The notes under the pieces are model-generated. The model ran no database searches. It saw only the letters and a list, made by a program, of their open reading frames with translations, and was not told where the DNA came from. Positions 26,495-35,833 of a stretch of DNA of 51,497 nt are shown here, piece by piece. The translations under genes were made by a program, and so were the position numbers. Origin of the DNA: Acidobacteriaceae bacterium (GTDB lineage Bacteria > Acidobacteriota > Terriglobia > Terriglobales > Acidobacteriaceae); the NCBI GenBank assembly GCA_030049955.1, contig JASIJX010000316.1, positions 1 to 51,497 of the forward strand. Reading direction: 5' to 3'. Position 1 is the first letter of the stretch, and each line of letters begins with the position of its first letter.

Positions 26495-26524
26495 TTGACA
26501 TTAATATTTAACTGTCAATATAGT
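26495..26524 (+). promoter_or_regulatory. Promoter of the TonB receptor gene with dyad
   Basis: TTGACA (26495-26500), an 18-base spacer and TATAGT (26519-26524) form a strong-looking promoter. The spacer ends in TGTCAA, giving an inverted pair TTGACA-N12-TGTCAA that covers the polymerase site. The half-site is the same as in the two GntR-type candidate operators (6328 and 10407), although the spacing is different. Confidence 0.6.
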
Positions 26525-26605
26525 CTAGTCCACATGGGCTCATTGTAATATCAGACCTTCTAGCTGGCCTGATCAGGCGAGGACAAAGTAATTATGGAGG
26601 ATCGC

Positions 26606-29600
26606 ATGATGCGAAAAGTTCAATTTCCCTGGAAGAATTTCAAAAGTTTGCTAAGCACGGGATTTGCCGGCTGTGTGATTGCTCTTCTTTTGAATACAGC
26701 GGCTACACCTTCCGCAACCGCTCAAGTAGACACGGGATCAATCCAAGGTGCGGTAACGGACAGTTCTGGCGCAGTGGTCATAGGGGCCACCATGGTGCTG
26801 CGGGATGAGGCTACGGGTTTCACGGAGACAATCAAATCCGGAAACAGCGGCGAGTACAATTTTCCTTCGCTCCAGGTGGGCAGCTACACGGTGACGGCGA
26901 CAGCGAATGGATTTGAAACGCTCACCAAGCAGCACCTGCAGGTGAACGTGCAACAAAATCTACTTGCAAACTTTGCGCTCCCAGCGGGTTCGACAAGCAC
27001 AAGTGTCGTTGTCAGCGGGAGTGGGAGTCTTATGCAGACTCTAGATTCATCAGTGGGCCAAGTGATGGAGGCTAAGCAAATTGTAGATCTTCCTCTGAAC
27101 GGCCGAAATTTCATCATGTTGGCACAGCTTACCGCTGGAGTCACTACCACGCAAAATGACAGCCGGGGGCTGATACTGACTGGGAGTTTCGTTTCTCACG
27201 GAGTTCCGGCAATATACAACAATTATCTGCTGGATGGAATGGATAATAATAACGGCGACGTGGACTACCTGAATGGAGTCGCCTATGTCGTTCGTCCCCC
27301 AGTCGACGCAATTGAAGAGTTTAATGTGCAGGTTAGTGGTTACAGTGCGGAGTTCGGGCGTTCAGCGGGTGCTGTCTTGAATGCCGTGACCAAATCAGGC
27401 ACAAACCAACTTTATGGACAAGTCTGGGACTATAGTAGAGATCAGGTTCTCGATGCTACCGACTATTTTGTAAATAACGCGGGAGAGAAGAAGGGCACAT
27501 ACACGAGGAACCAGTTTGGGTTTACGCTCGGCGGACCTGTATACATCCCGCATTTGTACAAAGGCCAGGATAAAACATTTTTCTTTATTGATTACGAGGG
27601 GACACGGATTCACCAAGCTGATCCGTTCACAGTCAGCGTGCCCACCGCGCTGGAAAGATCCAGCGGGTACACTGATTATCAGGATCTGATCTCATACCAG
27701 TCCGGCAAGCAGACCGATTCGCTTGGCCGCACGTTTCCTCTGGGTACGATATTCGATCCTGAAACAACTCGTTCCGTGACCAAAGGTGTAGTCGATCCCA
27801 CAACCGGCCTTACGGCCACCGCGAATGGCACAGTACGCGAGGCTTTTGCCAATAACACAATCCCTGCAGGCCGCCTTGACCCCGTGGGTGTGGGGCTCTT
27901 GAAACTTTTTCCTGCACCCACTACATCGGGAATCGTGAACAACTATAGCGATCAACCGCTCAAGACGGATAACGATGGCGAATATGATGGAAGGATTGAC
28001 CAAAACCTCGGAAGTGCCGACCGGGCGTTCGCTCGTGTGAGTTTTAACTCAGAGCCCGTCAGCTTTCCTTCGCCGCTTCCAGGCCTGGCAGTAGGGACTT
28101 CGAGCTACAACGTAGGGACTCAGGTAAGCAATTCATTCAACACGGTCGTCAGCGAAACTCACACGTTTTCTTCAGTGACCCTCAATGAAGCACGTGTAGG
28201 CTATAAGCGCACCCACACCATACGAACACCCCCGTATTACTATAGCAATACGGATATAAACGCACAGTATGGCGTTGCAGGAATCCCATACCAACAGCCT
28301 ATAGGTGGTGGGTTGACAGAATTCAATATCACAGGTCTTGCGATTCTGGGTGCGCATAATAATCTTCCAGCTCTTGAGATAGCTCCCCAATTTCAAGCCA
28401 TGGATAACGTATTAAGACAGATGGGGACTCACTCGCTACATATGGGCGGCGAATATTATCGTATGAAATCCGGCGTTGTCCAGCCGACGTATCCCAAAGG
28501 TTACTTTGGCTATAGCGGAACATATATAGATCTTCCAAATGGAAACGCAGCCGCCACGGGTGGTATCGCACAGTTTGCAATTTTGCCTGGACCTTCGACC
28601 GTTCAAGGAGGAGTAGCTGATGAAGGAGGCGCAAACCAGGTAGAGGCCTCGGATATGTCGCAGGAGGATTACCGGCGCGCAGCGTATGCGGCATATTTTC
28701 AAGACGATTGGCGAGTTACGCAGAGGCTAACAGTAAACCTGGGAGTACGTTGGGAAGATTTCCCGATGCCTGTCGACCACCATGGTTTCATGGCAAATTT
28801 CATTCCGGCAACCGCTACTTCTCCAGCGCAATTCCTCGTTGATAATAGAGCTGCGTCAGTTCCCTTATCTCCATCCTTCCTAGCTAATCTGTCTACCGAC
28901 GGTATTGGCTTGGTCTATTCGAGTAATCACGCCTTGACCACCGTTTCGCCATTTAATTTCGCGCCGCGCGTCGGCTTGGCATATCAGCTCATGCCGAGGC
29001 TAGTCGTTCGTGCTGCGTATGGAATTTTTTACGACGGTGTCTTCAACAACGGAGACGGATACAACCTGGGGAACAATTATCCCTTTGAATATACTTTGAA
29101 CTATACGCCGCCATCGGGCAGCGCTATCATCGCGCCTAATAATGCCATCGGATTGACGAGTAACGGTCTCAGCAATGTCCCTCTCAGTCCGGCATCTCTG
29201 AATGCGTCTGGCATTAGCTTGGTCGCTATGCAATACCACTGGAAGATCCCCTATGTTCAGTCTTCGAACTTTTCTGTTCAGTACGAACTCAGCAACAATC
29301 AGTCGTTTACCGCAACTTTTATCACGACAGGAGGCCGGCACCTCAATACGGAAGCTACTACAAACCAACCCACGGAGTTGCTGCCTCCTACCGCGTCGTC
29401 TACGAATTACGTAGCCTATCCACAATTTGCTCTGGGATCACCCGACGAGCTTGCCAACGGAACCAGTAATTACTATGGCGCTGAGGGTACATACGAACAC
29501 CGTCTGGCACAGGGACTGACTGTTCTGGCAAATTACACGTGGTCTCAGTCAAGAACGGATGCGTCTGACACCCTCTTTTTGAATGGAGTTAGTTATCGTG

Positions 29601-30238
29601 CACCGATGGTTACTGGATTTGGACTGAAGGGCGACTATAGCTACGCACCTTCCGATATACGAAATGGAACGCATATCGCCACTACGTACGCGTTGCCGTT
29701 TGGGCAGGGGCGGAGGTTCCTCTCTGAAGGCAGAGTACTCAATGCTATCGTGGGAGGGTGGATGACGAGTGGAATTCTCACTCTGCAAAGTGGAATTCCG
29801 GTAACCGTTACGTGCTCAATTACGACTGGGGCGCGCTCCGGTTGCGATGCACTCAAAGTACCGGGAGTGGGTCTATATACCGGAGCCCACACCGTGGCGC
29901 ACTGGGCAAATGCTGCTGCATTTGCAAACCCGGGTGTGGTCTTGACTGCGGGCCAATCTGACTTCTCACCGCTTGGCGGATCTCCGATGCAGCTCGTCTC
30001 TCCCAGGTTCCACCGGAGTGATATCTCGATCGGAAAGCAATGGGCAACTTCAGAAACCACTGCACTGAAGTTCCGTGGGGATTTCTTCAACTTCACAAAT
30101 ACTCCTAACTTCGCACCGCCGGGAAATCTTGACTTCGGATCCGCTGCGACCTTTGCTTCTATAACCGCTACCCGCGATAGCCCCAACGATCCCCGAGAGA
30201 TCCAGCTGGGCGTAAACTTTAGCTTCGGACTCCATTAG
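26606..30238 (+). CDS. Oar-like TonB-dependent outer-membrane receptor
   Basis: The protein has about 1,210 residues from the ATG at 26606 (GGAGG five bases before it; an ATG four codons earlier is possible). A signal peptide (CVIALLLNTAATPSATAQ) is followed by a carboxypeptidase-regulatory-like domain starting VDTGSIQGAVTDSSGAVVIG. Next comes a plug (LPLNGRNFIMLAQLTAGVTT, LLDGMDNNNGD) and a long beta-barrel with aromatic strand ends to the C-terminus (NFSFGLH). This architecture is the abundant acidobacterial receptor type used for large substrates, often plant or microbial glycans. There is no SusD-like partner. Its place among fucosidase, GH-D and GH43 genes suggests uptake of their oligosaccharide products. 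A strong terminator follows. Confidence 0.85.
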   Translation: MMRKVQFPWKNFKSLLSTGFAGCVIALLLNTAATPSATAQVDTGSIQGAVTDSSGAVVIGATMVLRDEATGFTETIKSGNSGEYNFPSLQVGSYTVTATANGFETLTKQHLQVNVQQNLLANFALPAGSTSTSVVVSGSGSLMQTLDSSVGQVMEAKQIVDLPLNGRNFIMLAQLTAGVTTTQNDSRGLILTGSFVSHGVPAIYNNYLLDGMDNNNGDVDYLNGVAYVVRPPVDAIEEFNVQVSGYSAEFGRSAGAVLNAVTKSGTNQLYGQVWDYSRDQVLDATDYFVNNAGEKKGTYTRNQFGFTLGGPVYIPHLYKGQDKTFFFIDYEGTRIHQADPFTVSVPTALERSSGYTDYQDLISYQSGKQTDSLGRTFPLGTIFDPETTRSVTKGVVDPTTGLTATANGTVREAFANNTIPAGRLDPVGVGLLKLFPAPTTSGIVNNYSDQPLKTDNDGEYDGRIDQNLGSADRAFARVSFNSEPVSFPSPLPGLAVGTSSYNVGTQVSNSFNTVVSETHTFSSVTLNEARVGYKRTHTIRTPPYYYSNTDINAQYGVAGIPYQQPIGGGLTEFNITGLAILGAHNNLPALEIAPQFQAMDNVLRQMGTHSLHMGGEYYRMKSGVVQPTYPKGYFGYSGTYIDLPNGNAAATGGIAQFAILPGPSTVQGGVADEGGANQVEASDMSQEDYRRAAYAAYFQDDWRVTQRLTVNLGVRWEDFPMPVDHHGFMANFIPATATSPAQFLVDNRAASVPLSPSFLANLSTDGIGLVYSSNHALTTVSPFNFAPRVGLAYQLMPRLVVRAAYGIFYDGVFNNGDGYNLGNNYPFEYTLNYTPPSGSAIIAPNNAIGLTSNGLSNVPLSPASLNASGISLVAMQYHWKIPYVQSSNFSVQYELSNNQSFTATFITTGGRHLNTEATTNQPTELLPPTASSTNYVAYPQFALGSPDELANGTSNYYGAEGTYEHRLAQGLTVLANYTWSQSRTDASDTLFLNGVSYRAPMVTGFGLKGDYSYAPSDIRNGTHIATTYALPFGQGRRFLSEGRVLNAIVGGWMTSGILTLQSGIPVTVTCSITTGARSGCDALKVPGVGLYTGAHTVAHWANAAAFANPGVVLTAGQSDFSPLGGSPMQLVSPRFHRSDISIGKQWATSETTALKFRGDFFNFTNTPNFAPPGNLDFGSAATFASITATRDSPNDPREIQLGVNFSFGLH

Positions 30239-30298
30239 ACAGCCTGGAACTTTCTTATAGGACAATCTAAAAGGAACTCGAAGCTTATTTGGAACAAA

Positions 30299-30341
30299 TG
30301 AAGGGCCCGGAAAACCTGTACCAGGTTTTCCGGGCCCTTCA
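30299..30341 (+). terminator. Very strong hairpin after the TonB receptor gene
   Basis: Twenty perfect base pairs (arms start TGAAGGGCCCGG and end CCGGGCCCTTCA) close a loop of three bases, TAC. It begins 60 bases after the receptor stop. No T-run follows, but the stem is extreme and symmetric, so it would act in both directions. Confidence 0.75.
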
Positions 30342-30936
30342 GTGGAGAGTATCACCAGACGTGCGAAGAACAGCTTTTGTGCCGCCATACCCGGCGCCCC
30401 GTGGTTTATCTGTACTCCGACGCTTACGCAACTTCGACCATCATGCTGTACTGGGAAATGTCGATAGACTTCGGATATTTTACTGCCGGGTTACTCGACT
30501 GTGGGTCTGGATGTCGCGCACCGTACATTTTTACCCCAGGTTCGCTTTGACACCATTCACCCAAGTTAGGCGCCTCATGCGGTAATGTCGCCCGTGGGAG
30601 TCTGTGCGGGGTATGCGGCAGTCGATCCTTCTACCGCACTCCGGACACCTGTGCATGGGCGCTCTTGCACCGCTGTTGGCATGCTTGAAAACGGCTAAGT
30701 CTTATCTGAGAGCAATAAAAAGAATGCAGCGGAGGCAAAGAATAGCTATAAAATTTCTGAACAGCAACCTTAAAGGTTGTTAGCCAGCTCTGAGACTACG
30801 GAACGAGCCGAAGTTGACTGCTACTTATCGAAAACTGTAACGATGCGTTAACAGTTTGACGCTCTTCCATCGAGCTCCTTATAGTGGGGCAGTTTGCGCT
30901 TCCGTCAAACTGCCCACGCGGGGACGGAAAGGTCGG
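30342..30936. other. Intergenic region upstream of the GH43 gene
   Basis: About 600 bases with no supported gene. Short frames lack protein features. The last 90 bases hold competing inverted repeats, described separately. Confidence 0.45.
30852..30915 (+). promoter_or_regulatory. Leader with two mutually exclusive hairpins before the GH43 gene
   Basis: GGGCAGTTTG (30887-30896) pairs perfectly with CAAACTGCCC (30906-30915). The same right arm can instead pair through GTCAAACTG (30904-30912) with CAGTTTGAC (30852-30860). The two structures cannot coexist. The element ends 21 bases before the start codon, close to the ribosome binding region, so it could control translation or termination. No known riboswitch consensus is seen. 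Confidence 0.45.
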
Positions 30937-32499
30937 ATGAATACAAGTCGCCCCTATGCGCTGCTGCTGATTCTGCTGATGGCATCGCTTGCCGCACCTG
31001 CGCAGTACGAAAATCCTGTGCTTCGCGGCCTCAACCCGGACCCATCGATCCTGCGCGTCGGGCAGGACTATTATCTCGCTACCAGTAGCTTCGAATATTT
31101 CCCAAGTTGCCCCATCTACCACAGCCTGGACTTGGTGCACTGGCAACGGATCGGGTACGCGCTTTCTCGTCCGTCGCAGTTTTCTCAACTCAGCCCGCAT
31201 CCCTCCACCTATGCCACTACGCTGCGCTATCACGATGGCGTTTTCTACCTGATCACCACCGATGTGCGTGGCGGCGGTAATTTCTATGTGACAGCAAGAA
31301 ATCCCGCGGGGCCATGGTCCGATCCGATCAAGATCGATCTGGGCATGTTCGATCCGAGCCTCTTCTTCGATGATGACGGAACAGTCTACTACACGCGCCG
31401 AGGATCACAGGGCATCGTACAGGCTGTAATTGATATTCGCACTGGTAAGCTCACGACCCCGCTGCGCATCGTGTCGACTGGCATGGTAACGCAAGATGCG
31501 GAAGGTCCTCATCTTTACAAGATGGACGGCTGGTATTACCTCATAGAGGCCGAGGGTGGCGCGCGTTACCTGCACATGGAAACGGCCGGGCGCAGCAAAA
31601 GCCCCTGGGGGCCGTTCACGCTTGATCCTGCCAACCCCTGGGCGTCGCAGCACGTCTCCTGGGATTATGCCGTGAAATCCGTTGGTCACTGCGATTGGAC
31701 TGACACACCGAAAGGGAAGTGGTGGGCAGTATGCCTTGGCACTCGCACCCAGCCAAGTTATGCGAGTTTTAGTCTGGGCCGCGAAACGTTTCTCTTCCCT
31801 ATGGAGTGGCACGATGGCTGGCCTATTGTGAAGCAGCAGGATATCGACCAATTGCAGGTGGATGCCTCTGTCCCGCCGGCGCATCCGTGGGCCCAGCGTC
31901 CGGCGCGCGACGATTTCAACTCCACAAAACTTGATGACGAATGGAACACGATCGGCCCACTCGGGGCCGGCACCTGGTCATTGACGGAGCGGCCAGGCTT
32001 TCTACGCCTGCACGGCCAGGAGTCGCTGTTGTCGTTCAGCGCGGCCACCGCTTTCGTCGGCCGGCGGCAAACCGAGTGGACAAGCAGCTCAGAAACTCAA
32101 CTGGAATTCGATCCGCATTTCGACAAGGAAGAAGCAGGTCTGGCGGTGCTGATGTCTCCGCTCTACCACTACGAGATTTTTGTCACAATGCGCAATGGAC
32201 AGCGCGTGGTCGCACTGCGCAAGCAGGCAGGCGATTTGCAGCAGCTCGCCGCTGAAGCCTCAATTGCAGACGGTCCATTGCGTCTCCGCATCGACTCTGA
32301 CTCGACGAAATACAGCTTCTATTATGCAGATGGCAACGGCTGGAAGCTGCTCGGGACGGGCCTCGAGTCACTAATTTCGAGCGAAGTGGCTGGCGTTTGG
32401 AGCGGTGCCTACATCGGGATGTACAGCAGCGGCAACGGCAGCAAGTGCACCACGCCCGCTGATTTCGATTGGTTTCAGTATCAAGTACGAGGTGAGTAG
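30937..32499 (+). CDS. Exported GH43-type glycosidase (beta-xylosidase/alpha-L-arabinofuranosidase)
   Basis: This is a 520-residue protein with a Sec signal (LLLILLMASLAAPAQ). The five-bladed GH43 propeller shows the expected acids: Asp35 (GLNPDPS), Asp139 (MFDPSLF) and Glu189 (DAEGPHLY). From about residue 320 a concanavalin-like C-terminal domain follows (FLRLHGQESLLSFSAATAFVGRRQ), as in beta-xylosidase-type GH43 enzymes. The ATG at 30937 is chosen because the signal peptide begins there. It would trim xylose or arabinose side units outside the cytoplasm. It is the last sugar gene before the island-like region. Confidence 0.85.
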   Translation: MNTSRPYALLLILLMASLAAPAQYENPVLRGLNPDPSILRVGQDYYLATSSFEYFPSCPIYHSLDLVHWQRIGYALSRPSQFSQLSPHPSTYATTLRYHDGVFYLITTDVRGGGNFYVTARNPAGPWSDPIKIDLGMFDPSLFFDDDGTVYYTRRGSQGIVQAVIDIRTGKLTTPLRIVSTGMVTQDAEGPHLYKMDGWYYLIEAEGGARYLHMETAGRSKSPWGPFTLDPANPWASQHVSWDYAVKSVGHCDWTDTPKGKWWAVCLGTRTQPSYASFSLGRETFLFPMEWHDGWPIVKQQDIDQLQVDASVPPAHPWAQRPARDDFNSTKLDDEWNTIGPLGAGTWSLTERPGFLRLHGQESLLSFSAATAFVGRRQTEWTSSSETQLEFDPHFDKEEAGLAVLMSPLYHYEIFVTMRNGQRVVALRKQAGDLQQLAAEASIADGPLRLRIDSDSTKYSFYYADGNGWKLLGTGLESLISSEVAGVWSGAYIGMYSSGNGSKCTTPADFDWFQYQVRGE

Positions 32500-32517
32500 A
32501 TGCGTGCAATAGACGTC

Positions 32518-32772
32518 TCAGCCATTTCTGGCGCCGCAGCGGTGCTCCTGCTCCTCGACCGAAGACTCCCGCCGCCGATAGCGTTCGATAATCGCTGTCT
32601 CAAAGGGCAGTGTGCGCAGCTTCGGTACCGACAGCGTCACCTCGCCAGCCTTGCTCTGAAGCTTACGGTCATAGCTTCCTGCCCGCTGGTCCGCCTCGGC
32701 ATCCAGCAGCGCGTTCAACGTCTCTTCACCAGAAGGTTGCGCGGAGTTCCATGTTCGCCAAATGGCTACCAA
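32518..32772 (-). pseudogene. IS256-family transposase remnant
   Basis: About 60 residues match the N-terminal half of an IS256 (mutator-type) transposase: ALLDAEADQ, then RAGSYDRKLQSKAGEVTL, then VPKLRTLPFETAIIERYRRR, then ESSVEE. About 15 residues between the first two blocks are lost, and everything after ESSVEE, including the DDE catalytic core, is missing. It marks the border between the sugar region and the integrase/tRNA region. Confidence 0.85.
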
Positions 32773-32904
32773 AACGCCTTGGCGCTTCTCTGCAAGGCAT
32801 ATGAACAGGACTACAAGTAGCTAGTAGTTTGGCTTTCAATCCACAACATCGAGCCAAGCGGCCAATCGATGCTCCGTCGTTCGGCTAGATGCTCGATATG
32901 AGAG

Positions 32905-34234
32905 TTAGGCGGAAGACTTGAGAAAGGAAGCTAGCCTGGTATTGTTGGCCCTCAATTTCAATTGATCGAGCCGCAATGCTTTCAGATAGCGTTGTGTTGT
33001 ACTCAAATTCTTGTGACCTAGAAGTTCCTGTAAACTTCGAATGTCAAAATTTGGTTCTCGTATCTGGAACGTGGCAAACGTGTGTCGCCATTTATGCAGG
33101 AACCAGCGCTCGCACCGAGGGCCATCACTACAACACTTTCGGATCTTTCTGTGCCCTTTCCTCGCGGGAGCATTTGGTTCTTCTGTGTCTGCTTCGGCAT
33201 CTTCCAGCACACAAAATCCGCAGTTGAGCCCCGCACGAAAGGCGACTTCCTTGCATAACTCCAGGTGATGATCATCGGGCGCGTTACCGCCATAATTAGG
33301 ACGGAGCGGATGAGGAGTCGTCGGAAAGACCAAAGGGCCTTTACTGGATTTCCTATGCTCTTTCAAAGCGTCGATCAGCGTATCCGGCACCAAGACGCCT
33401 CGAACTTCATACGATTTGGGTTTGAAATCATATTCGGGCCTCTCGACGACTCTGAGAATGAGGTCCTGCGAGTTAATTATCCTGCCAGCGCAAGGTGGCC
33501 ACTTCCCCCTTACGAAACCCCGACTGGAGAAATACTTGGAAGATGAGCCACTCCGATGTGTTACATGCGTTGAAGAACGCCGCGACTTCCTCATCCGAAT
33601 AGATCTCTACCGGAACTTCCGCTATTCGGGGCCAGTCTCCCTTTTTCATCAAGATCTCTGAGCCCGCATTACGAAGTGCACGAAGCCCGGTCTGAACCCT
33701 GCGATTAATGGTCGATTGCGCAAGTCCTTCCTCGTGACCGATGCCAAGCAGGTGGATGATGTCGTCGCGAGTCACCTGCGAGACATTGTGTCGCTCGATC
33801 GTCTCTTTGAACCACCTCAAGTCATTGCAATAGGCCCGATAGGTGGCACTGCTTTTCGTGGCATCCGTTTCGACAAGAAGCTGGTCGAAGGCAGGCCGGA
33901 TGGAGCGCTTCGCCATCGGGAGGTCAACCTCCTCAGGCTCAAAATCAATCGTGCCATTCAGAACCCCACTTTTTGCTCCCCAAGCATCTAGAGCCGCCCG
34001 AGGATCGGACCCGCAGGGAACTTGATGCCGTTTCCCATCACTCCGCCAATCGAGGTAGAACACGCCAGTCTTTTCTTTGACGGCCTCGTTGTTTATGACC
34101 ACATAAGCCGGCTTCGGCACCTCATTTACTTTGAGCACCGGCACGAATTGCCAACGGCCGCCCAACTTGAGATACTTTTTCATGTTGACCTTAATCGCCA
34201 TGTTTACTGTCCACTTCCGATCCAACGAGGCCAT
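32905..34234 (-). pseudogene. Tyrosine recombinase (integrase) split by a one-base frameshift
   Basis: The upstream part (34234-33473) has an N-terminal Arm/core-binding region and the first catalytic Arg in SGFRKGEVATLRWQD, then hits TAA. The downstream part continues in the next frame: INSQDLILRVVERPEYDF, then HKWRHTFAT (His, Arg), LLGHKNL (His) and the nucleophile Tyr in TTQRYLKAL. Removing one A in GATAATTAAC (near 33,475) restores a single protein of about 440 residues. It reads away from the tRNA-Gly gene 108 bases to the right. It is probably the relic integrase of an element that used this tRNA or its vicinity as target. A sequencing error is possible. Confidence 0.85.
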
Positions 34235-34341
34235 TCCGATGCTTCACACACATCGGCAGACGTTCGTGCTTCGATGAGCAGTTTGGATAGCAAATTGGAT
34301 AGTAAGCTGATTGTCAACTTGCAAGTTGTTGAAAATAATGG

Positions 34342-34416
34342 GCGGGAGTAGTTCAGTGGTAGAACGTCAGCTTCCCAAGCTGAATGTCGCCGGTTCGATC
34401 CCGGTCTCCCGCTCCA
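34342..34416 (+). tRNA. tRNA-Gly (anticodon CCC)
   Basis: A full cloverleaf is visible. The acceptor stem GCGGGAG pairs with CTCCCGC, the D-arm contains AGTTCAGTGGTAGAA, the anticodon stem TCAGC/GCTGA holds the loop TTCCCAA, and the T-arm contains GGTTCGATCC. The terminal CCA is encoded (34414-34416). It stands between a relic integrase and the five-gene operon. Confidence 0.95.
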
Positions 34417-34794
34417 TAAATCAATAGCTCAGTGCGAACAGTAGAAAACAAGAGTCCAATCTAGAGACGCGATGACCGGTCCGCTCTCTGGGTCTTCGGG
34501 CGTTCCTGCGACGCGCCTGGCCGGGCAGTATGGTCCCCAATCCTTCTAACAAGACTTTTGACACTGGAAAGAATTAGCACTAGAGTTATTTATCTCCCGG
34601 AAGTTCAGTTGTCGACACTTAGGTTTCTTGGAACAGCGGGCGGTCTCGGGACGGGCAACCCTACACATCACAAATTGACCTGAGAGGCTCCACGCCGCGT
34701 GCATTTTGGTGTGTGCCTCCGGCAGTGGGCCAGAAAGCTCAGAATCCATCGAGCGGGCGCGCCATATCGCGCATTCACGCTCAGGAGGGATACT
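34417..34794. other. Intergenic region between tRNA-Gly and the five-gene operon
   Basis: About 380 bases without a supported gene. It must hold the operon promoter. I see no clear -35/-10 pair and no repeat of the tRNA 3' end. AGGAGG lies at its right end, before the first operon gene. Confidence 0.45.
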
Positions 34795-35817
34795 GTGATT
34801 TTTGAGTCGGGAGCTCGCGAGCCTCAGCGATACAGGAATGCTGTGAGGGAGACGGTTGCGGCCGGAGAATATCTCCTCGGTCCGCTTTCCGCTCAGCCTG
34901 AGAGCCGAGCCGGCGCGCTTGCTGCCCTGTGCGATGCCGCAGAGTCGATCAACAGCGCAGGCCTTGCCTTTGAAGGCAGGGAAAATGAATTCTTTCAGGC
35001 CTCAGCCGAACTTCGTTCCGCAGCACTTCTGCTGGCGATGCGCCGCGCCGCCGATGGAGGAGACGGTTCCATCCTGAAGCAATCGCTGGGTACTTTCACC
35101 CTCGAGAGCAGGGATATCGACGCCGGAGTCTTCAAAAGTGCGTTCTTTGATGATGATTTGCTTGCATTTCCATCCACGAGCGCTTCGCCCGAAGATGCTC
35201 TGGCAGTCTTCAAGACCCGCGCGACACGCACCGTAGACAACATGCTTTCGGAAACCTTTGATGTGCTTCAGGACGCCATTGAAAAGTTCGAGAAAGATTT
35301 CGCCAGGTTCGCCGTTGACCTTGCCTCGCTGGGAGGGAACCTGTCGTTCGACAGCGGCAGTCCGCTGACAAAAGAGATTGGCGAGCGGGCCACCGCCGGT
35401 CTCAAGAAGCTTGGTGAGTTTCTTCGCAGCGACGATCGCAAAGAAGCCGTCAACCTCATTCAGGACGCCATCAAATCCGGCCTCAAAGGCGCCCTTTCCG
35501 TTACGCTGGCGTGCGCGAAGACCAAAGACTCCATCACAAATAAAGCGCTGAGGCCCGGAATGACCGAAGAGCAGTTGACCGAAGCCGGCAAACGCATGGC
35601 GACGTTTTCGCGGGATTTTGTCGAGTTGCTGCGCTATGCAAAGTGGACCATTCGGGCGGCGGGCGCAGTGGGCGGGCTGCTGATCTTAACCGGAGTTTTC
35701 GCGCATTACGCCCCTCTGGCAGCGCCGATAGCGTACGCGATCGCAGCTGCCGCAACGGTTCTGATTGCGATTGATTACGCGAGGATAAAAATAGGAGCTC
35801 TGGTGGCGGAGATCTGA
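34795..35817 (+). CDS. Operon gene 1: helical protein with C-terminal two-helix membrane hairpin
   Basis: This is a 340-residue protein of unknown family. The GTG at 34795 is chosen because AGGAGG lies six bases before it; reading further upstream adds an unlikely Arg-rich stretch. Residues 1-280 are mostly charged, amphipathic helix without cysteine clusters or known motifs. Residues about 288-305 (AAGAVGGLLILTGVFAHY) and 312-328 (PIAYAIAAAATVLIAID) are hydrophobic and separated by a short turn, so the end inserts in a membrane with a short tail. It is first in a five-gene operon with protease-like and TPR proteins. It could be a membrane anchor or an effector that disturbs the membrane; neither is shown. 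Confidence 0.75.
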   Translation: MIFESGAREPQRYRNAVRETVAAGEYLLGPLSAQPESRAGALAALCDAAESINSAGLAFEGRENEFFQASAELRSAALLLAMRRAADGGDGSILKQSLGTFTLESRDIDAGVFKSAFFDDDLLAFPSTSASPEDALAVFKTRATRTVDNMLSETFDVLQDAIEKFEKDFARFAVDLASLGGNLSFDSGSPLTKEIGERATAGLKKLGEFLRSDDRKEAVNLIQDAIKSGLKGALSVTLACAKTKDSITNKALRPGMTEEQLTEAGKRMATFSRDFVELLRYAKWTIRAAGAVGGLLILTGVFAHYAPLAAPIAYAIAAAATVLIAIDYARIKIGALVAEI

Positions 35818-35833
35818 TCGGGAGAACGGGCAC

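Larger units (their letters stand above)
26081..26593. other. Intergenic region upstream of the TonB receptor gene
   Basis: About 510 bases. The first 350 are GC-rich, with overlapping short frames on both strands and no recognisable product. They may include porter or other debris. A 21-bp tandem duplication lies at 26376-26417, after which the DNA turns strongly AT-rich around the receptor promoter. Confidence 0.45.

Noticed and set aside
33470..33485. Programmed frameshift in the integrase gene
   Set aside because: There is no slippery heptamer or strong downstream structure typical of programmed shifting. A simple one-base insertion explains it.
34417..34794. Direct repeat of the tRNA-Gly 3' end (att site)
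   Set aside because: I looked for copies of the T-arm/acceptor sequence on both sides and found none by eye. A computed search could still find a short one.
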